This document shows positions 47,763-56,277 of a DNA stretch of 64,000 nucleotides, in pieces (within the stretch, counting starts at the first letter, position 1; every line of letters begins with the position of its first letter). The notes beneath the pieces were generated by a model. The model saw only the letters and a program-made list of their open reading frames with translations. It was not told where the DNA came from and ran no database searches. The stretch is from Sphingomonas mollis. GTDB lineage: Bacteria > Pseudomonadota > Alphaproteobacteria > Sphingomonadales > Sphingomonadaceae. Position numbers and translations under genes: made by a program. The DNA is taken from the NCBI RefSeq assembly GCF_016427505.1, contig NZ_JAELXS010000009.1, positions 62,001 through 126,000 on the forward strand, in the 5' to 3' direction.

Positions 47763-49454
47763 ATGATCGTAACCGCCCTCGCCCTGCTCGCCGCCGCCGC
47801 CGAACCACCCAAGAAGGGAATGCCGGCGATCACTGAACAGACCCAGCGATCGGGTGGTGAGCGCACCGCCGACCAGCTGGCATTGCGTTTCGACAGCGCC
47901 GATCTGGCGTTCGAGGTGTTGCCGGACACCTATCAACTGACCGGCATCGCAACCCTCGGCTTTACCGCAAAGACGCCGCTAACCCGACTGGTCATCGATC
48001 TCGACCGCAACCTGCCCGTCAGCGCCATCGCGATCGACGGCGTTACCCTGCCCGCCTCGGCATGGTCGAATCCGGAAGGGCAACTCGTGATCCGCCTGCC
48101 CCGCCCGCTCACCGCCGGACAATCGGTATCGGCCCGCATCACCTATGGTGGGACGCCGCATGTCGCGCTCAACGCACCATGGGACGACGGTGTCGTCTGG
48201 TCGAAGACGCCGGATGGCCGTTTGTGGTTTGCCACCACTACGGAAGGGTACGGGTGCGACCTGCTCTGGCCCTGCCTCGACTTTTCCGAAGGCGAGCCGG
48301 CGGCCGTGACCCTCCACGTCACCGTGCCGAAAGGGTTGAAGGCGCCCTCGAACGGCAAGCTGCTTGGCATAGACACGCTGTCCGACGGCCGCACGACGTG
48401 GCACTGGCGCACCGCCCACCCCAACACCTACGCGATTGCGCTCAACGTCGGCCCGTACGAAGAGATCAGCGGCATCTACAAGAGCCGCTTCGGCAATAGC
48501 ATCCCGATGTTCTACTGGTATCTGCCCGGCGAAAAGGCACAGGCGGAGCGCCTGTTCGCCGAATTCGCACCGACGCTCGATTTCTTTGAAACGATGATCG
48601 GTCCCTATCCCTTCGGCGATGAAAAGGTCGGCGTGGTCGAGACCCCGCACAAGGGCATGGAGCACCAGACGATCAATGCCTATGGCAACGGCTATGCCAA
48701 GGCGATCGAAGGGTTCGACTGGCTGTTCCAGCACGAATTCACCCATGAATGGTTCGCCAACCAACTGACCGCCGCCAACTGGGACGATTACTGGCTGCAC
48801 GAAGGGTATGGCAGCTACATGCAGCCCGCCTATGGCCAGTGGCGGGAGGGCAACGCCCGCTACATCACGATGATGATGGGGCAGCGCAGTCAGATCGTGA
48901 ACAAGGCGCCCATAGTTCGCGGCAAGATTTTGACCGAGGAGGAGGTGTACGAGGCCTCCAGGGGCGGCGCCGGCCTCGACATCTATATGAAGGGATCGTG
49001 GATGCTCCACACCCTGCGCGGGCTGATCGGCGACAAGGCATTCTGGGATGTCACGCGCCTCGCCGTCTATGGCCGTCCCGATCCCCGTCCCGGCAATTTC
49101 ACGCCCCGCTTCGGATCGACGAGGGAGTATGAGGCGCTGGTCGCGAAGGTGACGGGCAAGGATTATCACTGGTTCTTCGACGTCTATCTGCGCCAGGCGG
49201 CGCTGCCCGATCTGGTGGAGACACGAACCGGCGACACACTCACGCTGGCGTGGCGGGTTCCCGGCAACGGCCCCTTTCCCCTGCCCATCGATATCACCGT
49301 CGATGGTATCCGCCGGACGCTGCCGATGACGGACGGTCGCGGAACGCTGACGATATCGGGAGACGCTCATGTCGTCATCGACCCCGACGCCCGCGTCTTG
49401 AGACGATCGATAGCTGTCGAGGAGATGCAGGCGTGGCAGGCGAGACCACGCTGA
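47763..49454 (+). CDS. M1 family metallopeptidase (aminopeptidase N-like), secreted
   Basis: A 563-residue zinc peptidase with a short N-terminal signal-like stretch (MIVTALALLAAAAEPPKKG). The exopeptidase-type segment KGMEHQ and the zinc motif HEFTHEW followed by WLHEG identify family M1. The length fits the short bacterial M1 group without the C-terminal helical domain. It is divergent from lon. A hairpin terminator overlaps its stop codon. Confidence 0.9.
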   Translation: MIVTALALLAAAAEPPKKGMPAITEQTQRSGGERTADQLALRFDSADLAFEVLPDTYQLTGIATLGFTAKTPLTRLVIDLDRNLPVSAIAIDGVTLPASAWSNPEGQLVIRLPRPLTAGQSVSARITYGGTPHVALNAPWDDGVVWSKTPDGRLWFATTTEGYGCDLLWPCLDFSEGEPAAVTLHVTVPKGLKAPSNGKLLGIDTLSDGRTTWHWRTAHPNTYAIALNVGPYEEISGIYKSRFGNSIPMFYWYLPGEKAQAERLFAEFAPTLDFFETMIGPYPFGDEKVGVVETPHKGMEHQTINAYGNGYAKAIEGFDWLFQHEFTHEWFANQLTAANWDDYWLHEGYGSYMQPAYGQWREGNARYITMMMGQRSQIVNKAPIVRGKILTEEEVYEASRGGAGLDIYMKGSWMLHTLRGLIGDKAFWDVTRLAVYGRPDPRPGNFTPRFGSTREYEALVAKVTGKDYHWFFDVYLRQAALPDLVETRTGDTLTLAWRVPGNGPFPLPIDITVDGIRRTLPMTDGRGTLTISGDAHVVIDPDARVLRRSIAVEEMQAWQARPR

Positions 49455-49492
49455 CTACGGGATAGACGAAAGGCTTCGTCGATCCCGTAGTC
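49453..49492 (+). terminator. Hairpin at the end of the M1 peptidase gene
   Basis: GACTACGGGAT pairs with ATCCCGTAGTC and the inner GACGAA with TTCGTC, separated only by single unpaired bases and a short loop. The first stem base pair lies in the stop codon of the peptidase gene. No T-run follows. Confidence 0.6.
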
Positions 49493-49776
49493 GAGGTTCA
49501 TGCAATCGACCAGACGAAGAGTTTGAATATCGCCAGCGTTACGCGACGCTAGATGTTTGGTCCCGGCAATTGTTGGTGTGGATTTGATGTAAACCCGCTT
49601 GGCTCTTGTTGCCATGCCGTGCAGATCGCTTCGTATGGTGTGAGCTTTTGAGGGTCTTGAGTCTTCGGCCGAAGTTGTAGGCGGCGACGAAGTCGTCAAG
49701 GTGTTGTCGGAGTTGATCGTGGTCTTGTAGCAGTAGCGCTTGACAATCGCATCCTTGGTGCGGTTCGTCCGTTCCA

Positions 49777-49794
49777 CCCCGACCTTCGCCGGGG
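49777..49794. repeat. REP-like unit inside the transposase
   Basis: CCCCGACCTTCGCCGGGG is an inverted repeat resembling the CCCCGGCGAAAGCCGGGG unit at 5291-5310. It lies between the WTN and VER codons of the transposase reading, which are adjacent in intact relatives. Confidence 0.6.
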
Positions 49795-49827
49795 CAGGCC
49801 CTGATTGTTGGTCCAAGGGTGTCGCGG

Positions 49828-49852
49828 CCCTTCGACTTCGCTCAGGAAAGAC
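49828..49852. repeat. Small interspersed repeat, copy 1
   Basis: The plus strand reads CCCTTCGACTTCGCTCAGGA (with flanks), a short repeat family frequently seen between genes in sphingomonads. It interrupts the transposase reading. A second copy lies at 49981. Confidence 0.6.
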
Positions 49853-49980
49853 TTGCTCAGGCGATGTTAAATGTCGAGAACGGCACAGGCTGCTTCGAAG
49901 CCGCGGCACCAGATAGGTAGCTGCGCCCACGTTGCCTTAATGTCTTCGGGCGTCCAGCCGTCCCCGGTCGGGTCGGTGAA

Positions 49981-50002
49981 TCGACTTCGCTTAGGACAGG
50001 AT
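49981..50002. repeat. Small interspersed repeat, copy 2
   Basis: TCGACTTCGCTTAGGACAGG matches copy 1 across TCGACTTCGCT-AGGA with one substitution. It replaces the codons that normally follow the second catalytic aspartate in IS481 transposases. Confidence 0.6.
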
Positions 50003-50381
50003 CGTCGGTGAGAACGGTGTGGATTTTGTAGGGCACTGCGGCCACGAGGTGTCGCAGGAAGTCGGCGGGGAGCCGGCGGATCGCCTTTTCGTGCAGCTCG
50101 ACCAAGGCGAACTTGGAGGTGCGGTCGACCGCGACGAGGAGGTATAGCTTGCCCTCTTTGGTTCGGACCTCGGCGATGTCGATATGGAAATAGCTGATCG
50201 GGCAGGACTTGAACTTACGCTTCGCCGGCTTGTCGCCCTTTACCTCCGGCAGCCGGTTGATGCCGTGGCGCTCCTGTGGAGTAGCTGGCCCATAGCGCAT
50301 CCTTCCAACAGTGAGTGATGCACCATCAAAGCCCAGGATCAAACACCTAGGGACTTAACTACACCCGGACCCTGTCGGCGC

Positions 50382-51143
50382 TCACGCCGTCAGGTGAACG
50401 AAATCTCTCGCGAACGGCACCAGATGCGCACCGCCATCGACGTACAGGATTTGCCGGTCGAGCGACGGCATCGACGCGCAGAACAGCACCGCTGCGGCGA
50501 TGTCGTCCGGCATCGGCAGTCGTCGGAGCGGCATCAGGTCGGCAAGGGACGTCATCTGCTCGCCGGAATAATCGCCGGTCGGCAAGGTCAGTCCCGGTGC
50601 GACACCGTTCACCCGTACCCCCGCCGCGCCGATCCGCGTGGCACCCGTCAGCCCCAGCTTGGCGAGCGTGTAGGATAGCTGGTCCGGGTGCGGATGCAGG
50701 ATCCGCTGGTCGAGGATGTTGACGATCGACCGATCGAGCTCGCCCGCCCCCTCGCCCATCGTCGCGGCGAAAGCCTGCATCAGCAGCACCGGCGCTGCTG
50801 CGTTGATCGCATGGGCCTGCGCCAGATCGTCCGCCGTCACATCGGCCAGCACATCCTGCCCGAACAGCGACGCACCGTTGACGAGCAGATCCGGTGCCCG
50901 CCCGAAACGGGCCGTCACCTCGCCATACAGCGCCGTCGCTCGTGCAGGATCAGCGAAATCCGCCACGAACCCTTGCCAGACACCGCCGGCCGTCGCCAGC
51001 GCATCGGCGAGCGACGGCGCCGGATCGGCATCATGACTGCCGTGCAGCGCCAGATCATATCCCGCCCCAGCCAGCGCGGCGGCGATCGCCGCGCCCAGCC
51101 GGCGGCAACCGCCCGTCACCAGCGCCAGCGGCCGCCGGCTCAC
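50382..51143 (-). CDS. SDR oxidoreductase, pteridine-reductase-like (FolM type)
   Basis: A 253-residue short-chain dehydrogenase. The cofactor motif reads VTGGCRRLGAAIA, TGxxxRxG in place of the standard TGxxxGxG; the arginine is typical of pteridine reductases and FolM. The catalytic Tyr and Lys lie in SYTLAKLGLTG, and the NG motif is VNGVAPG. The start is GTG 51143 overlapping the folE stop (GTGA). Its tight coupling to GTP cyclohydrolase I supports reduction of a dihydropterin. No direct evidence of substrate. Confidence 0.8.
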   Translation of the reverse strand: MSRRPLALVTGGCRRLGAAIAAALAGAGYDLALHGSHDADPAPSLADALATAGGVWQGFVADFADPARATALYGEVTARFGRAPDLLVNGASLFGQDVLADVTADDLAQAHAINAAAPVLLMQAFAATMGEGAGELDRSIVNILDQRILHPHPDQLSYTLAKLGLTGATRIGAAGVRVNGVAPGLTLPTGDYSGEQMTSLADLMPLRRLPMPDDIAAAVLFCASMPSLDRQILYVDGGAHLVPFARDFVHLTA

Positions 51144-51760
51144 GCGCCGCCGCGACCCATCAGCGCCAGCACTTCCTTGCGGCTGCGCTCGTCGTCGCGG
51201 AACACGCCCATCATCCGGCTGGTCGTCATCGCCACGCCCGGCGTCCGCACGCCGCGTGCGGTCATGCAGGCGTGCGTCGCCTCGATCACCACCGCGACGC
51301 CCAGCGGCTTCAAATTGTCCCAGATGCAATCGGCGACCTCCGCCGTGAGGCGCTCCTGCACCTGCAACCGCCGCGCGAAGCCATGCAGCACGCGGGCCAG
51401 CTTCGAAATGCCGACGACATGGTTGCGCGGCAGATAGGCGATGTGAGCGACGCCGATGATCGGCGCCATATGATGTTCGCAATGCGACTGGAAGGGGATG
51501 TCTTTCAGCAGCACGATCTCGTCATACCCGCCCACCTCCTCGAACACCCGCGACAGATGCCGGGCGGGATCGTCGCCATAGCCGGAGCAATATTCCCGCC
51601 ACGCCCGCGCGACGCGTCTGGGCGTATCGAGCAAACCCTCGCGGGTCGGATCGTCGCCCGTCCACGCGATCAACGTGCGGATCGCATCGGCGACCTGGGG
51701 CGGCACGGCGATCTTGCCGTCCTCGGCGATCAGGTCGCCATCCTCCGGTTCCATGCTCAT
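51140..51760 (-). CDS. folE: GTP cyclohydrolase I
   Basis: Opens GTP to 7,8-dihydroneopterin triphosphate, first step of folate and pterin synthesis. 206 residues. Zinc ligands are in SHCEHHMAPIIG (Cys and His) and HACMTARG (Cys). GREGLLDTPRRVARAW-like and GISKLARVLHGFARRLQVQE segments fit. It overlaps fghA by ATGA. Confidence 0.95.
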   Translation of the reverse strand: MSMEPEDGDLIAEDGKIAVPPQVADAIRTLIAWTGDDPTREGLLDTPRRVARAWREYCSGYGDDPARHLSRVFEEVGGYDEIVLLKDIPFQSHCEHHMAPIIGVAHIAYLPRNHVVGISKLARVLHGFARRLQVQERLTAEVADCIWDNLKPLGVAVVIEATHACMTARGVRTPGVAMTTSRMMGVFRDDERSRKEVLALMGRGGA

Positions 51761-52602
51761 GTCGCCTTCCCCAATCGTTCGGCCGCCCAGGCGACGTGAT
51801 CCGCCATGAAGGTCGAGACGCCCAGATAGCTGTGATCGTATCCCGGCTGCATCCTGAGCGTCAGGTCGATCCCCGCCGCCGCACATGCCGCCGCCAGCAG
51901 TTCGGGTCGCAATTGCTCGTCCAAAAACTGGTCAGCCTCACCCTGATCGACCAGTAGATCGGGCCGCCGCGCACCATCCTCGATTAACGCCACTGCGTCA
52001 TGGGCGCGCCAGGTGCTGCGATCGTCGCCCAGATACCCGCCCAGCGCCTTCTCGCCCCACGGCACCTGCCCGGGTGCGACGATCGGCGCGAAGGCGGTGA
52101 CGCTGCGGAACCGGTCGGGATGCCGCAATCCGATTGTCAGCGCGCCGTGGCCTCCCATCGAATGCCCGGTGATCGCCTGCCGGTCCGGATCGACCGGAAA
52201 CTCCGAGCCGATCAGGGCCGGCAGTTCATCCTCGATATAGGTCCGCATCCGGAAATGCGGCGCCCATGGCTCTTCGGTGGCATCGACGTAGAAGCCGGCG
52301 CCCTGCCCCATGTCGTAAGCGGGATCGTCGGCCACGCCCTCGCCCCGCGGGCTGGTGTCGGGAGCCACGAAGACGATGCGATGCTCGGCGCAGGCGCGGC
52401 GATATTCGCCCTTGTCCATCACGTTGGCGTGCGTGCACGTCAGGCCGGACAGGAACCACAGCACCGGCAATCGCTCGCCCGGATCATGCGCGGGCACGAA
52501 GACGGCAAAGGTCATGTCGGTGCCCGTCGTGGTCGATCGGTGGCGATAGACGCCTTGCGTGCCGCCATGGGCCTTCGCCGTCGAAACCGTCTCCATCGTC
52601 AT
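51757..52602 (-). CDS. fghA: S-formylglutathione hydrolase
   Basis: A 281-residue serine esterase that releases formate and glutathione from S-formylglutathione. The nucleophile elbow is GHSMGGHGAL, the LSGLTCTHANVMDKG oxyanion segment is characteristic, and the C-terminal GYDHSYLGV carries the catalytic histidine. ATG 52602 overlaps the purU stop. Confidence 0.95.
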   Translation of the reverse strand: MTMETVSTAKAHGGTQGVYRHRSTTTGTDMTFAVFVPAHDPGERLPVLWFLSGLTCTHANVMDKGEYRRACAEHRIVFVAPDTSPRGEGVADDPAYDMGQGAGFYVDATEEPWAPHFRMRTYIEDELPALIGSEFPVDPDRQAITGHSMGGHGALTIGLRHPDRFRSVTAFAPIVAPGQVPWGEKALGGYLGDDRSTWRAHDAVALIEDGARRPDLLVDQGEADQFLDEQLRPELLAAACAAAGIDLTLRMQPGYDHSYLGVSTFMADHVAWAAERLGKAT

Positions 52603-53468
52603 CGAAACACCACCGTCCGGTTGTCGTTCAGGAATACGCGTCGTTCGCCGACCCACGTCACCGCGCGCGCCAGCACCTGCGCCTCGATATCACGGCCGAT
52701 GCGGACCAGGTCGTCGGCCGAGGCACGGTGATCGACCCGCTCCACCGCCTGCTCGATGATCGGCCCTTCGTCCAGATCGGCGGTCACGAAATGGGCCGTC
52801 GCGCCGATCAGTTTCACGCCGCGCTCATGCGCCCGGTGATACGGCCGCGCCCCCTTGAAGCCGGGCAGGAAGCTGTGATGGATGTTGATGCACCGCCCCG
52901 GCAGCGCCTCGACCAGCGTCGGCCCCAGCACCTGCATGTACCGCGCCAGCACCAGATACTGTGCCCGTTCGACGGCCATCAGATCGAGGATCGCGCGTTC
53001 CTGCGCATCACGACTGGCATCGTCGACCGGCAGGTGGTGCCACGGCAGGCCATGCCATTCGACCAACGAGCGCAGCGCATCATGGTTCGACACCACACCG
53101 ACGATCTCGACCGGCAGCGCGTTCGTCCGCCAGCGGTGGAGCAGATCATTCAGGCAGTGCGACCCCTTCGACACCGCCAGCAGCACGCGCGGCCGGTCGT
53201 CCGCGCGAACGACCTCCCACGCGAAGTCGAACCGCAGCGCCGCCGCCGCCAGCGCCGCCCGGACACCCTCGACATCGCTCGGGAAGCCCGGCCCGCCGCC
53301 GGTGAACACGACGCGCATGAAGAAGCGCCCCGTCTCCAGATCGGCATATTGCTGGCTGTCGAGGATGAACCCGTCGATCCCGACCAGCGCCCCCGCCACC
53401 GCGGCCACGATGCCGACACGGTCCTGGCACGCAAGGGTGAGGATCAGGGCCGTGCCGGCGTCGATCAT
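52599..53468 (-). CDS. purU: Formyltetrahydrofolate deformylase
   Basis: Hydrolyses 10-formyl-THF to THF and formate. 289 residues with an N-terminal ACT domain (LACQDRVGIVAAVAGALV) and a GART-like catalytic domain with INIHHSFLPGFKGARPY and ADLDEGPII. It overlaps the VOC gene and fghA by 4 bp each. Its product, formate, is also the product of the next gene's enzyme. Confidence 0.93.
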   Translation of the reverse strand: MIDAGTALILTLACQDRVGIVAAVAGALVGIDGFILDSQQYADLETGRFFMRVVFTGGGPGFPSDVEGVRAALAAAALRFDFAWEVVRADDRPRVLLAVSKGSHCLNDLLHRWRTNALPVEIVGVVSNHDALRSLVEWHGLPWHHLPVDDASRDAQERAILDLMAVERAQYLVLARYMQVLGPTLVEALPGRCINIHHSFLPGFKGARPYHRAHERGVKLIGATAHFVTADLDEGPIIEQAVERVDHRASADDLVRIGRDIEAQVLARAVTWVGERRVFLNDNRTVVFR

Positions 53469-53854
53469 GCCTTCGACGCGACGCGGTGCATCGCGCAGAT
53501 CTTGTTGCCCGCCGGATCGCGAAGATAGGCGAGGTAGAGCGGCCCGAACGGCGAGTTGCGGACCCCCGGCGCATTCTCGATCGCCGTCCCGCCGGCGGCG
53601 AGGCCCGCCGCATGCCACGCATCGGCGGCCTCCGGCGACGCCGCCGCGAAGCCCACTGTCCCGCCATTGGCGTGGCAAGCGGGCTCGCCATTGATCGGCC
53701 TGGTCAGGATCAGGATGCCGCCGCTATGAACATAGGTGGCCCGACCCATCGGATCGATCCGCCCCGCCGGAATGCCGAGCGCACCCAGCGTGGCGTCGTA
53801 GAACGACTTCGACGCATCGATATCGTCGGTGCCGAGCATGATGTGACTGAACAT
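53465..53854 (-). CDS. VOC superfamily protein (glyoxalase-like)
   Basis: A 129-residue vicinal-oxygen-chelate protein with paired beta-alpha-beta units. MFSHIMLGTDDIDASKSFYD starts it and AYLRDPAGNKICA ends it, the usual metal-edge strands (H4 and the Asp/Glu near the end). It overlaps purU. In formaldehyde operons such genes are sometimes a glyoxalase-type or S-hydroxymethylglutathione-forming companion; substrate here is unknown. Confidence 0.8.
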   Translation of the reverse strand: MFSHIMLGTDDIDASKSFYDATLGALGIPAGRIDPMGRATYVHSGGILILTRPINGEPACHANGGTVGFAAASPEAADAWHAAGLAAGGTAIENAPGVRNSPFGPLYLAYLRDPAGNKICAMHRVASKA

Positions 53855-53890
53855 GGAATATTCCTCTCCGTTGTCGTTACGGGCCGACGG

Positions 53891-55012
53891 TCAGTAGATC
53901 ACGACCGAGCGGATCGATTCGCCCGCATGCATCAGATCGAACCCCTTGTTGATCTCGTCCAGCGTCAGCCGGTGGGTGATCATCGGGTCGATCTGGATCA
54001 TCCCGTCCATGTACCAGTCGACGATCTTCGGCGTGTCCGTCCGCCCGCGCGCGCCGCCGAACGCCGTACCGCGCCAGTTGCGTCCGGTGACGAGCTGGAA
54101 GGGCCGCGTGCTGATCTCCTTGCCCGCCTCCGCCACGCCAATGACGATGCTGGTGCCCCATCCGCGGTGGCAGCATTCCAGCGCCTGCCGCATCACATCG
54201 GTGTTGCCCGTGGCATCGAAGCTGTAATCGGCACCGCCATCGGTCAGCGCGACGATGTGCGGCACGATGTCGCCCCCAGGCACTGAAGAGGTATCCTTGG
54301 GGTTGACGAAATGCGTCATGCCGAACCGGCGGCCCCATTCCTCGCGGTCGGGATTGATATCGACACCGACGATCATCTTCGCGCCGGCCAGCTTCGCACC
54401 CTGGATCACGTTCAGCCCGATCCCGCCCAGACCGAACACGACCACGGTATCTCCCGGCTGCACCTTGGCGGTATGCACTACAGCGCCGACGCCGGTGGTG
54501 ACGCCGCAGCCGACATAGCAACTGGTGTCGAACGGCGCGTCCTCCCGGATCTTCGCCACCGCGATTTCGGGCAGCACGGTGAAGTTCGAAAAGGTCGAGC
54601 AACCCATGTAATGGAAGATCGGCTGGCCTTTATAACTGAAGCGGGTAGTGCCGTCGGGCATCAGCCCCTTCCCCTGCGTCGCGCGGATCGCGGTGCACAG
54701 GTTGGTCTTGCCGCTGAGGCACGATTTACACTGGCGGCATTCCGGCGTGTAGAGCGGGATGACATGATCGCCGACCGCGACGCTGGTCACGCCCGCGCCG
54801 ATCTCCCGCACGATGCCGGCGCCCTCATGGCCCAGTACGCTGGGGAACAGCCCCTCCGAATCGAGCCCGTCGAGCGTATAGGCGTCGGTATGGCAGATGC
54901 CCGTCGCCATGATCTCGACCAGCACCTCGCCAGCCTTCGGCCCGTCCAGATCGAGTTCCACGATCTCCAACGGCCGTTTCGCCTCGAACGCCACGGCGGC
55001 TCGCGTCTTCAT
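53891..55012 (-). CDS. adhC: S-(hydroxymethyl)glutathione dehydrogenase (class III alcohol dehydrogenase)
   Basis: A 373-residue zinc enzyme that oxidises S-hydroxymethylglutathione to S-formylglutathione with NAD. The catalytic zinc ligands are in [18 protein letters not shown] and YVGCGVTTG, and the structural zinc in [17 protein letters not shown]. The Rossmann motif is [17 protein letters not shown] 55012 starts the operon, which continues with VOC, purU, fghA, folE and SDR. Confidence 0.96.
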   Translation of the reverse strand: MKTRAAVAFEAKRPLEIVELDLDGPKAGEVLVEIMATGICHTDAYTLDGLDSEGLFPSVLGHEGAGIVREIGAGVTSVAVGDHVIPLYTPECRQCKSCLSGKTNLCTAIRATQGKGLMPDGTTRFSYKGQPIFHYMGCSTFSNFTVLPEIAVAKIREDAPFDTSCYVGCGVTTGVGAVVHTAKVQPGDTVVVFGLGGIGLNVIQGAKLAGAKMIVGVDINPDREEWGRRFGMTHFVNPKDTSSVPGGDIVPHIVALTDGGADYSFDATGNTDVMRQALECCHRGWGTSIVIGVAEAGKEISTRPFQLVTGRNWRGTAFGGARGRTDTPKIVDWYMDGMIQIDPMITHRLTLDEINKGFDLMHAGESIRSVVIY

Positions 55013-55081
55013 TTGGTCTCACTCCTCGCAACCTTCCGGCCTCTGCCGCGATTGATAGCCAACAATCAAGGAGGTGGAGCG

Positions 55082-55285
55082 ATGAAGGACCCCAAGAAAG
55101 GCGACGAGGTCACGTGGCAATCCCATGGTGGCGAAGCGCACGGCCATGTCGAGAAGAAGGTGACCAGCGATATCAAGATCAAGGGTTATCAGGTCCGCGC
55201 GTCGGCGGATGACCCCCAGTATATCGTAAAGAGTGACAACGGCGGAAAGGCGGCGCACAAGGCGTCCGCGCTCGACAAGGCGTAA
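55082..55285 (+). CDS. DUF2945 (Tudor-like) small protein
   Basis: A 67-residue basic protein. GDEVTWQSHGGEAHGHVEKK and YIVKSDNGGKAAHKASAL match the DUF2945 / hypervirulence-associated Tudor family. AAGGAGGTG is an ideal ribosome site before ATG 55082. Divergent from adhC. Function unknown. Confidence 0.85.
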   Translation: MKDPKKGDEVTWQSHGGEAHGHVEKKVTSDIKIKGYQVRASADDPQYIVKSDNGGKAAHKASALDKA

Positions 55286-55327
55286 TGCTCCGCTAAGCTG
55301 GGCAACAGTTCAACAGGAAGGATTACC

Positions 55328-55633
55328 ATGGCCACTGCAAAGCAGGACGCCGGCGCCGACAAGGCTGCCAAGAAGCCAACCAACAGCGGGACGGGCATCC
55401 ATGCGCCGGTCAAGCCGTCTGCCGATCTCGGTGCGATCGTCGGCAACGACGCGTTGCCGCGCAGCGAAGTCATCAGCAAGGTCTGGGACTATATCAAGTC
55501 CAAGAACCTGCAGAATCCCGAAAACAAGCGCGAAATCCTGGCCGATGACAACCTGAAGAAGGTGTTCGGCAAGGACAAGGCCACGATGTTCGAGATGAAC
55601 AAGTACATCTCGGCCCATCTTACCAAGGCCTGA
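55328..55633 (+). CDS. SWIB/MDM2 domain protein
   Basis: A 101-residue protein. Its lysine/alanine-rich N-terminus is followed by the SWIB fold (LPRSEVISKVWDYIKSKNLQ, KREILADDNLKKVFGKD, MFEMNKYISAHL). SWIB domains are best known from eukaryotic chromatin remodellers and chlamydiae. It may bind DNA or basic proteins. It follows the DUF2945 gene by 42 bp, with GGAAGGA before the ATG. Confidence 0.9.
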   Translation: MATAKQDAGADKAAKKPTNSGTGIHAPVKPSADLGAIVGNDALPRSEVISKVWDYIKSKNLQNPENKREILADDNLKKVFGKDKATMFEMNKYISAHLTKA

Positions 55634-55639
55634 TGCTTC

Positions 55640-55670
55640 ATCGGGGGTGCCGGCGGCACCCCCGATACTT
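55640..55670 (+). terminator. Intrinsic terminator after the SWIB gene
   Basis: ATCGGGGGTGCC (from 55640) pairs with GGCACCCCCGAT (to 55666), a 12-bp stem with a two- to three-nt loop, followed by a short T-containing run. Confidence 0.8.
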
Positions 55671-55706
55671 TCGGTGTCGATAAGTATCGCAACCGTAGCG
55701 GGAGAG

Positions 55707-55783
55707 TGGTGGTCCCGGAGGGACTCGAACCCCCGACGCCCACTTTAGGAAAGTGGCGCTCTGTCCAGCTGAGCTACGGAACC
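55707..55783 (-). tRNA. tRNA-Arg (anticodon CCT)
   Basis: The acceptor GGTTCCG pairs with CGGGACC (one G-T), with CCA encoded. The anticodon stem CCACT/AGTGG surrounds TTCCTAA, anticodon CCT. The T arm contains GGTTCGAGTCC. Confidence 0.95.
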
Positions 55784-55851
55784 ACGACTGCCCTCTTAAT
55801 CCAGTGGCGCGCGGCTATCCACCCCCTAGAGAGTCCATTTCACCGATCGAC

Positions 55852-56277
55852 TCAATTGACCTGATCGGGCGGCACGATGGGCAGTGGCAGTGGCGCGACC
55901 GGCACGCCATCGTCGATCAATGCCTTTGCCTCTGCCACCGTGGCCTGCCCGTGGATCAGTGACGGCGATTCTTCGCCCGCATGCATCGCCCGCGCGCGGT
56001 GAGCGAATCCCGCACCGACCCATGTCGATTTATCCAACAGCTTCGCCTGTTCGGCGGCAAGCATCTGCATTGCCTGTTTCATCGCCTGCGGTGCCACGCT
56101 CGAACGATGACCCTTTGCCGCGATCGCCGGGGCCATCACTGCCTTTTCGATATCGGTGTCGCCGCAGGCCGGACAGCCGATCAGGCCGGCGTTTCGTTGT
56201 TGCTCATAGGCGCCGGTCGATCCGAACCAAGCCTCGAACACATGACCGGTCGGACATCGCAGGTCGAATACGATCAT
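55852..56277 (-). CDS. DUF1178 zinc-ribbon-like protein
   Basis: A 141-residue protein. MIVFDLRCPTGHVFEAWF and the CxxC in GCPACGDTDIEKAVMAP match DUF1178. The rest is helical and ends in a proline-rich tail. ATG 56277 overlaps the nitrilase stop (ATGA). Function unknown; its conserved pairing with nitrilase-like and glutaredoxin genes suggests a thiol-related role. Confidence 0.88.
   Translation of the reverse strand: MIVFDLRCPTGHVFEAWFGSTGAYEQQRNAGLIGCPACGDTDIEKAVMAPAIAAKGHRSSVAPQAMKQAMQMLAAEQAKLLDKSTWVGAGFAHRARAMHAGEESPSLIHGQATVAEAKALIDDGVPVAPLPLPIVPPDQVN

Larger units (their letters stand above)
49549..50293 (-). pseudogene. Decayed IS481-family transposase
   Basis: Fragments in several frames rebuild one DDE-type integrase-core transposase. 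The start at 50293 reads MGQLLHRSAT and then jumps directly to RHGINRLPEVKGDKPAKRKF, so about 100 N-terminal codons with the helix-turn-helix are missing. Catalytic-core pieces follow: YFHIDIAEVRT (first Asp), HTVLTD (second Asp), TPEDIKATWAQ, an in-frame TAA after AVLDI, VERTNRTKDAIVKRY (the Glu region), HLDDFVAAYNFGRRLKTL, and TPYEAICTAW, ending LPGPNI near 49549. Three small repeats interrupt it. The element cannot be functional. Confidence 0.85.
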
